A stretch of DNA of 53,838 bases, from assembly GCA_900552385.1 (NCBI GenBank), contig URZI01000012.1, positions 1 to 53,838 of the forward strand, given 5' to 3'. The stretch comes from an uncultured Collinsella sp. (GTDB lineage Bacteria > Actinomycetota > Coriobacteriia > Coriobacteriales > Coriobacteriaceae). The position numbers were made by a program, and so were the translations under genes. The notes below the pieces were generated by a model, which saw only the letters and a program-made list of their open reading frames with translations, had not been told where the DNA came from and did no database searches. Below, one piece after another: positions 49,514 to 53,838 of this stretch (the stretch's first letter is position 1; the number at the start of each line of letters is the position of its first letter).

Positions 49514-50440
49514 TTACAGCTTGGCGATGGCGTCGTCCACGTGCGAGACGTAGATTTCGTCGACCGCGACGTTCTGTCCCAGACCCTGGAGCAGGCACGT
49601 CACTTCGAAGCCGGCGGCCACGAACTTCGCAGCCCAGCTGTCGGGGTCGGTCTCGTCTGCCATGTCGTTGTTCGCGTGGTCGCCCGCGACCACCATGAAC
49701 GGCGCGAGCACGGCCTTCTTGTAGCCTGCGGCGCTCGCGGCGGCGATAACATCCTCGCAGGTCGGTTCAGCCTCGACGGTGCCGACGAAGAACTGCGTCA
49801 AGCCCTCGTTCTTAAACACTTCCTGCATCTTGGCATAGTCGGCGTTGGAATCGGCTTCGGTGCCGTGACCCATGAGGCACAGCGCCGTCTTGCCGTCGTC
49901 GAAGGACGCCATGTTCTCCTTAATGGCTGCGGCCACCTTCTTGTAGTCGTCGTCGGAGGTGAGCAGCGGGTCGCCGAGCGAGATTTTGTCGAACTTGTCG
50001 GCGTACTTGTCGAGCTCGTCTTTCACGTCGGTGTATTCCAGGCCACCCATGAGATGCGTCGGCTGCACGACGATTTCCTTCACGCCGTCTTCCACGCAGC
50101 GGTCGAGCGCCTCGGTCATGTTGTCGATCGTGATGCCGTCGCGCTTCTTCAGCTTATCGATGATGATCTGCGCGGTGAAGGCGCGGCGGATGTCGTAGTC
50201 CTGCCAGTACTTCTCGCGGATAGCGTCTTCGATGGCGCCGATGGTGATGTGGCGCGAGTCGTTGTAGCTCGTGCCGAAGCTCGTGACGAGGATGACCGGC
50301 TTCACGGCCTTCTCCTTTTCACTCGATTTCTCGGAACTCGCGGAGGTGTTGGAGCAGCCCGCGAGCGCGACTCCGGCGAGCGCGACGGCTCCGGTTGCTG
50401 CTGCGCCCATGAAGCCGCGGCGTGACATCTGGTCGGACAT
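49514..50440 (-). CDS. cbiK: Exported CbiK-type sirohydrochlorin cobaltochelatase (Tat lipoprotein)
   Basis: CbiK inserts Co2+ (or Fe2+) into sirohydrochlorin without ATP. The 308-aa protein begins with a twin-arginine signal (SRRGFMG, Arg7-Arg8), a hydrophobic stretch and the lipobox VALAGC (Cys29), so it should be lipid-anchored outside the cell. The chelatase core shows LVTSFGTSYNDSRHITIGAIE, VQPTHLMGGLEY (His129), MGHGTEADSNADY (His192) and VVAGDHANND (His255). His192 and His255 match the metal-site histidines of CbiK. The HGTxH second His is absent. ATG 50440 gives the signal peptide an intact start; the frame is open to 50527. Desulfovibrio has a periplasmic CbiK, but lipoprotein forms linked to an ABC importer are unusual. 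Confidence 0.87.
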   Translation of the reverse strand: MSDQMSRRGFMGAAATGAVALAGVALAGCSNTSASSEKSSEKEKAVKPVILVTSFGTSYNDSRHITIGAIEDAIREKYWQDYDIRRAFTAQIIIDKLKKRDGITIDNMTEALDRCVEDGVKEIVVQPTHLMGGLEYTDVKDELDKYADKFDKISLGDPLLTSDDDYKKVAAAIKENMASFDDGKTALCLMGHGTEADSNADYAKMQEVFKNEGLTQFFVGTVEAEPTCEDVIAAASAAGYKKAVLAPFMVVAGDHANNDMADETDPDSWAAKFVAAGFEVTCLLQGLGQNVAVDEIYVSHVDDAIAKL

Positions 50441-50540
50441 GGTTTTTCCTTTCCTCGGTTTGCCGGTCCCCCGGCGACAGTTGCTTGTCGGCACAAGCGA
50501 AAGAAAAGCGCACCCCTCGGGGTTCACAAGGAGCTAACGC

Positions 50541-50690
50541 CACGGCGATGCCGTGAGGAAAAGGCGAAGCAGTCTGGCTTGGGGCGCGAGGCGGTTCGCC
50601 CGCGCGTCCTATACAGTAATGTCCCTTGCCCAGGATTCCCACCTGGTTCCCTCCGCAAGCCAGCGCGGGCTGTGCGGGCGCCGCGCCGGT
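50541..50690 (-). ncRNA. Cobalamin riboswitch-like leader of the cbiK-transporter operon
   Basis: Reading the minus strand, the conserved B12-riboswitch core is present. GGAGGGAACCAGGTGGGAAT and TCCTGGGCA lie at 50654-50627, ACTGT at 50617-50613, and a B12-box-like AGCCAGACTGCTTCGCC at 50579-50563. The B12 box lacks some consensus bases (GAGACC). It is followed by a hairpin CACGGC-ATC-GCCGTG (50555-50541) that may be the expression platform. About 100 bases separate it from the cbiK start. Expected behaviour is repression by adenosylcobalamin. The remaining gap to cobM (50691-50898) holds a weak promoter only. Confidence 0.78.
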
Positions 50691-50707
50691 CATTTCCTTT
50701 TATCCGA

Positions 50708-50737
50708 TTGTCATATGCTCGTTGCCGAATCTATTAC
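50708..50737 (+). promoter_or_regulatory. Candidate promoter for cobM-cbiD
   Basis: TTGTCA (50708-50713) and TATTAC (50732-50737) are separated by 18 bases. This leaves a ~155-base leader before cobM in which I see no riboswitch on the plus strand. Confidence 0.35.
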
Positions 50738-50898
50738 TATGATAGTGGGCACTTGTGAACGTGTCAAAGCCAGGGCGGGCGGCATTGCGCCTCCTGCCTG
50801 CGTATTTGCGCCGATTGCCGCCGCAGGCGCCGTGTTTTGCCCGCTGCGCGAATGGCGGCGTAAACGGTTGCGATGAGAAACGGGAAGGGAAGGCTCGG

Positions 50899-51690
50899 AT
50901 GATTCATATCGTTGGCGCAGGCTCGGGCGCCGCCGACCTTATCACGCTGCGCGGGGCGCGCCTTCTGCGCGCAGCCGACGTGGTCGTTTGGGCGGGAAGC
51001 CTTGTGAACCCCGAGCTGCTCGCTGAGTGCAAGGAATCCTGCATCGTCTACGACAGCGCGCACATGACCTTGGAGGAAGTGCTCGACGTGATGTGCGCGG
51101 CAGATGCGCGGGGCGAGGAAGTGGTGCGCCTGCACACGGGCGACCCGTGCCTGTACGGCGCCATCCAGGAGCAGATGGACGCGCTCGACGCGCGCGGCGT
51201 GGACTACGAGGTGGTGCCCGGCGTGTCGAGCTTTTGCGGTGCCGCGGCGGCGCTTCGCCAGGAATACACGCTGCCGGGAATCAGCCAGTCGGTCGTGATC
51301 ACGCGGCTTTCCGGACGTACCCCCATGCCCGCGGGCGAGGGCATGCGCACCATGGCGGAAAGCGGCTCGACTATGGTCATCTTCCTGAGCTCGGGTATGC
51401 TCGCTGAGCTTTCCGCCGAGCTTTTGGCCGCGGGCCGCAGCTCCGACGAGCCGGCGGCGCTCGTGTACAAGGCGACCTGGCCTGAGGAGCGCGTGGTGCG
51501 CTGCACAGTGGGCACGCTCGCCGATGCGGGCGCGCGAGAGGGCATCGACCGCACGGCGCTCGTGGTGGTGGGCCGCGTGCTCGGAGCTCGCGGCGGGCTT
51601 GCGCACGACGGCGCGCAAGCGGAGTCGTACGAGCGCAGCAAGCTTTACGACCCTTCGTTTGCCACGGGGTATCGGAAGGCGAGCAGCTAG
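50899..51690 (+). CDS. cobM: Precorrin-4 / cobalt-precorrin-4 C11-methyltransferase
   Basis: This enzyme (CbiF in the anaerobic route) uses SAM to methylate C11 of the corrin precursor. The 263-aa protein has the tetrapyrrole methylase motifs IHIVGAGSGAADLITLRGARLL, VVWAGSLVNPELL, VVRLHTGDPCLYGAIQEQ, YEVVPGVSSFCGAAAAL and ITRLSGRTPMP. ATG 50899 follows GGGAAGGGAAGG; the frame is open back to 50755 without good starts. Neighbouring cbiD and cbiG and the chelatase CbiK indicate the anaerobic, early-cobalt pathway. Confidence 0.93.
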   Translation: MIHIVGAGSGAADLITLRGARLLRAADVVVWAGSLVNPELLAECKESCIVYDSAHMTLEEVLDVMCAADARGEEVVRLHTGDPCLYGAIQEQMDALDARGVDYEVVPGVSSFCGAAAALRQEYTLPGISQSVVITRLSGRTPMPAGEGMRTMAESGSTMVIFLSSGMLAELSAELLAAGRSSDEPAALVYKATWPEERVVRCTVGTLADAGAREGIDRTALVVVGRVLGARGGLAHDGAQAESYERSKLYDPSFATGYRKASS

Positions 51691-51691
51691 C

Positions 51692-52876
51692 GTGGCCTTC
51701 GAGCACTACATATATACCGGGACGACCCGCCTGCGCTGCGGCTACACCACGGGGAGCTGCGCCGCGCTCGCGGCGAAGGCGGCCTGTGAGATGCTCTTGT
51801 CACGAAAGCCCGTCGGCCTCGTGTCGATCGTCACCCCCGGCGGGCTGCCCGTCGAGGCGAACGTGGTCGACGTATGCATCGGCGAGGGGTGCGCCCAGTG
51901 CGCCGTTCGAAAGGACGCAGGCGACGATGCCGATGTGACTGACGGCGTACTCGTGTACGCGCACGTGGAACATGCGGGGTCGGGCACGGGTGCTGCGGGC
52001 AGCAAGGACGTGCCCGCGCGCGAATCGGAAGTTTCCGTCGATGGCGGCGTGGGCGTGGGGCGCGTGACGTTGCCCGGGCTCGAGCAGCCGGTGGGGGCGG
52101 CCGCCATCAACGCGACGCCGCGCGCGATGATCACTTCGGCGGTGCGCGAGGTGTGCGCCGCGCACGGCTTTTCTGGAAATATTGCTGTGACGATTTCGGT
52201 ACCCGAGGGTGTTGCCCTTGCCGAAAAGACCTTCAACCCGCACCTGGGGATAAAGGACGGCATCTCCATCCTGGGCACGACGGGCATCGTCGAGCCGCGC
52301 AGCCTCGCTGCCTTGCGCGACAGCATCGAGCTCGAGATCCGGCAGCATGCGGCTATGGGGCGGCGCGGAGTCGTGCTCACGCCCGGCAACTACGGCGCGC
52401 AGTTCATCTCGGGGCATTTCCACCTAAACGGTGCGCCGGTGGTCTTCATCTCCAACTTTGTGGGCGATGCGATTGATTGCTGCGTTCGCGAGGGATTCAC
52501 CAATGTCCTTCTTGTGGGACACATCGGCAAGCTGGTGAAGGTCGCTGGCGGCATCATGGACACCCATTCACGTACCGCCGACTGCCGCGCGGAGATTCTG
52601 GCCGCCCACGCGGCCTTGGCCGGCGCGGGTGCGAAGACTGTGCGCGAGATCATGTCGTCGGTCACGACCACGGCGGCGCTCGAGGTAATCGAGGCCGCCG
52701 GCGTGGGGGACGCTGCGCGCGCCTCGCTCGCTGCGGCAATCGAGGACAGGTTGCGCCGCCGCGCGGCGGGCGCATGCGACATCGCCGCGGTCGTGTTCGA
52801 CGCCGAGCGCCGTGAGCTTTTCCGCACGTCGGGCGCCGATGCAGTTATAGGGGAATTGGGGGCGACGTATGAGTAA
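51692..52876 (+). CDS. cbiD: Cobalt-precorrin-5B C1-methyltransferase
   Basis: CbiD methylates C1 in the anaerobic cobalamin pathway. The 394-aa protein has the diagnostic RCGYTTGSCAALAAKAAC at the start, LVSIVTPGGLPVEANV, FNPHLGIKDGISILGTTGIVEPRS, LTPGNYGAQFI and LLVGHIGKLVKVAGGIMDTHSRTADCR. A ~25-residue Gly/Ala/Ser-rich insert follows VLVYAHVEHAG. GTG 51692 starts one base after the cobM stop. Its stop overlaps the cbiL remnant. Confidence 0.95.
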   Translation: MAFEHYIYTGTTRLRCGYTTGSCAALAAKAACEMLLSRKPVGLVSIVTPGGLPVEANVVDVCIGEGCAQCAVRKDAGDDADVTDGVLVYAHVEHAGSGTGAAGSKDVPARESEVSVDGGVGVGRVTLPGLEQPVGAAAINATPRAMITSAVREVCAAHGFSGNIAVTISVPEGVALAEKTFNPHLGIKDGISILGTTGIVEPRSLAALRDSIELEIRQHAAMGRRGVVLTPGNYGAQFISGHFHLNGAPVVFISNFVGDAIDCCVREGFTNVLLVGHIGKLVKVAGGIMDTHSRTADCRAEILAAHAALAGAGAKTVREIMSSVTTTAALEVIEAAGVGDAARASLAAAIEDRLRRRAAGACDIAAVVFDAERRELFRTSGADAVIGELGATYE

Positions 52877-53102
52877 AGGCGTGCTGTACGGGGTGCGCCG
52901 CGCAATCGGCTGGCCGGGGACGAAGGTGGTCATGAAGGCGCGCCGCTCGTTTGCGGACACGAAGCGCATCCTTCGTGAGGAGGGCGCCTTCGACGGCGCC
53001 GAGCTCGTAGAGGACTGTGGGCTTCCGGGCGAGCGCGTGTACCGCTCGCTCGATGATGTGCCCGATTCGGGCAGCTACTTCTCGACGATGGTGGTGCGCT
53101 AG
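52869..53102 (+). pseudogene. cbiL: Internally deleted cobalt-precorrin-2 C20-methyltransferase remnant (CbiL)
   Basis: The 77-codon frame joins two separated pieces of a CbiL/CobI enzyme. MSKGVLYGV is the usual N-terminus, normally followed by GVGPGDPELLT. It is joined to a C-terminal segment (PGTKVVMKARRSFADTKRIL, VEDCGLPGERVYRSL, GSYFSTMVVR). Roughly 150 central residues, including the SAM site and the active region, are missing, while the reading frame is kept. The ATG overlaps the cbiD stop and cbiG follows at one base, so operon spacing is normal. Either a real in-frame deletion or an assembly collapse would produce this. The product cannot be an active methyltransferase. Confidence 0.75.
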
Positions 53103-53788
53103 ATGAGGGTTTCCTGCATAGCGTTCACTGAGAGGGGATATGCGTTGGCGGAGCGCACCGCACGCGCGCTTTCCGATTGCGCGCAGACAGGTGAAGATGA
53201 CCCTGGCTGGGACGTTTCCGTTTCGCGCGGGTTCGGCGAGGGGAAGGCCGACCTGCGCGCATGGACGGCGCTCGCGTGGGAAGCGTCGGACGCGCTTCTG
53301 TTCGTGGGCGCGGCGGGCATCGCCGTGCGGGCGATCGCGCCGCATGTCGCCTCAAAGGCAACCGATTCCGCGGTTGTGGTGATCGACGAGGCGGGGCGCT
53401 TTGCCGTCTCGCTTTTGTCGGGGCATTTGGGCGGTGCGAACGAGCTTGCGCAAACTGTGGCACGCGCGGCAGGGGCCATCCCCGTCATCACCACGGCGAC
53501 CGACGTCCGCGGCGTGTGGGCGGTGGATACGTGGGCGCGCTGTGCGGGGCTCGCCGTTTCGAATCCCGAGGCCATCAAGCGAGTGTCGGCGCGGCTTCTT
53601 TCGGGCGGGCGCGTGGCGCTCTATTCCGACATGCCGATTTCGGGACAGCCGCCTGAGGGGGTTGACATTGCGTCCGACCGCGCTCGGGCCGATATCGTCG
53701 TGTCGCCGTTCGCTGGCGCGAATGCAGGTGCGTCCGTGCGCGAGGCGGAGACAACGGGCGAGGTCGTGCCCGCCGGTGAGACGGGGAA
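53103..53788 (+). CDS. cbiG: Cobalt-precorrin-5A hydrolase, 3' truncated
   Basis: CbiG opens the delta-lactone of cobalt-precorrin-5A, releasing acetaldehyde. Visible are the N-terminal and core segments VSCIAFTERGYALAERTARAL, ALLFVGAAGIAVRAIAPHV, DEAGRFAVSLLSGHLGGANELA and VITTATDVRGVWAVDTWA. ATG 53103 follows the remnant cbiL stop directly. Biological sequence ends at 53788. The apparent last residues (CLLYTSPSPRD) are translation of the sequencing adapter, and the true C-terminal third is missing. Confidence 0.88.
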
Positions 53789-53838
53789 CTGTCTCTTATA
53801 CACATCTCCGAGCCCACGAGACTAGGCATGATCTCGTA
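53789..53838 (+). other. Illumina Nextera adapter contamination
   Basis: CTGTCTCTTATACACATCT (53789-53807) is the Nextera mosaic end. CCGAGCCCACGAGAC (53808-53822) is the read-2 adapter, TAGGCATG (53823-53830) matches index N706, and ATCTCGTA (53831-53838) begins the P7 end. These bases are synthetic. Confidence 0.98.

Noticed and set aside
50740..50898. A second cobalamin riboswitch upstream of cobM
   Set aside because: AAAGCCAGGGCG recalls a B12 box, but the GGGAA/GGTG/AATCC core is absent on the plus strand.
1..53838. CRISPR arrays, prophage genes or insertion-sequence transposases
   Set aside because: No regularly spaced direct repeats, integrase, transposase or phage structural genes were seen.

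Overview
The window looks like part of the chromosome of a member of the Coriobacteriia, most likely Collinsella or a close relative. This is inferred from the high G+C content, the AGGAGG-like ribosome sites, a compact core-gene order (nusB-xseB-tlyA-nadK-recN, ruvX-mltG-aroK-aroB-like-pepP-efp) and a PTS-centred fructose locus. It was not tested by a database search. The right edge is not biological: the last 50 bases are an Illumina Nextera adapter with an index, so the true sequence stops at 53788 inside cbiG.

Layout. 1-4.9 kb: a MATE efflux gene broken at its 5' end, a corrinoid adenosyltransferase, ftsH, a DUF523 protein and a glycerol-dehydrogenase-like enzyme. 5.0-8.2 kb: ileS behind a T-box leader and terminator. 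8.4-14.6 kb: lspA-rluD, a processive GT2 glycosyltransferase, a small A24 peptidase, an HD-type dNTPase-like protein and rarA. 14.7-17.8 kb: a tightly overlapping set of DUF948 protein, anti-sigma-factor-like ATPase, SigB/SigF-type sigma factor and AI-2E-family exporter. 18-24.7 kb: alaS, ruvX, mltG, a YqeG-type phosphatase, aroK and a catalytically eroded AroB-like protein. 24.8-31.2 kb: pepP, efp, asp23-like, nusB, xseB, tlyA, nadK, recN. 31.2-39.1 kb: a fructose PTS locus with RpiR regulator, EIIBCA, HPr, EI and two tandem 1-phosphofructokinase paralogues. This encodes the whole phosphorelay from PEP to fructose-1-phosphate and its further phosphorylation. 39.3-44.7 kb: CCA transferase, tRNA-Glu, a flippase-like membrane protein, a TetR regulator and a radical-SAM/SPASM gene interrupted by one in-frame TGA.

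44.9-53.8 kb is a corrin/metal module that seems distinct from the preceding core. On the minus strand, behind a cobalamin-riboswitch-like leader, lie a Tat-exported lipoprotein form of the chelatase CbiK, a small lipoprotein, a two-domain substrate-binding lipoprotein, a FecCD-type permease and an ATPase with an unusual C-terminal extra domain. Divergent on the plus strand are cobM/cbiF, cbiD, an internally deleted cbiL remnant and a truncated cbiG. The most interesting hypothesis here is an extracytoplasmic chelatase coupled to its own ABC importer under B12 control, next to a corrin-ring pathway that is apparently damaged at cbiL.

Repeats: a palindromic intergenic element (arms matching AAGTTGCGGTGAAATAGGGA) occurs complete at 34.45 and 43.1 kb, and as a single half at 44.85 kb, exactly at the left edge of the corrin module. 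A second, larger compound hairpin lies upstream of ptsH.
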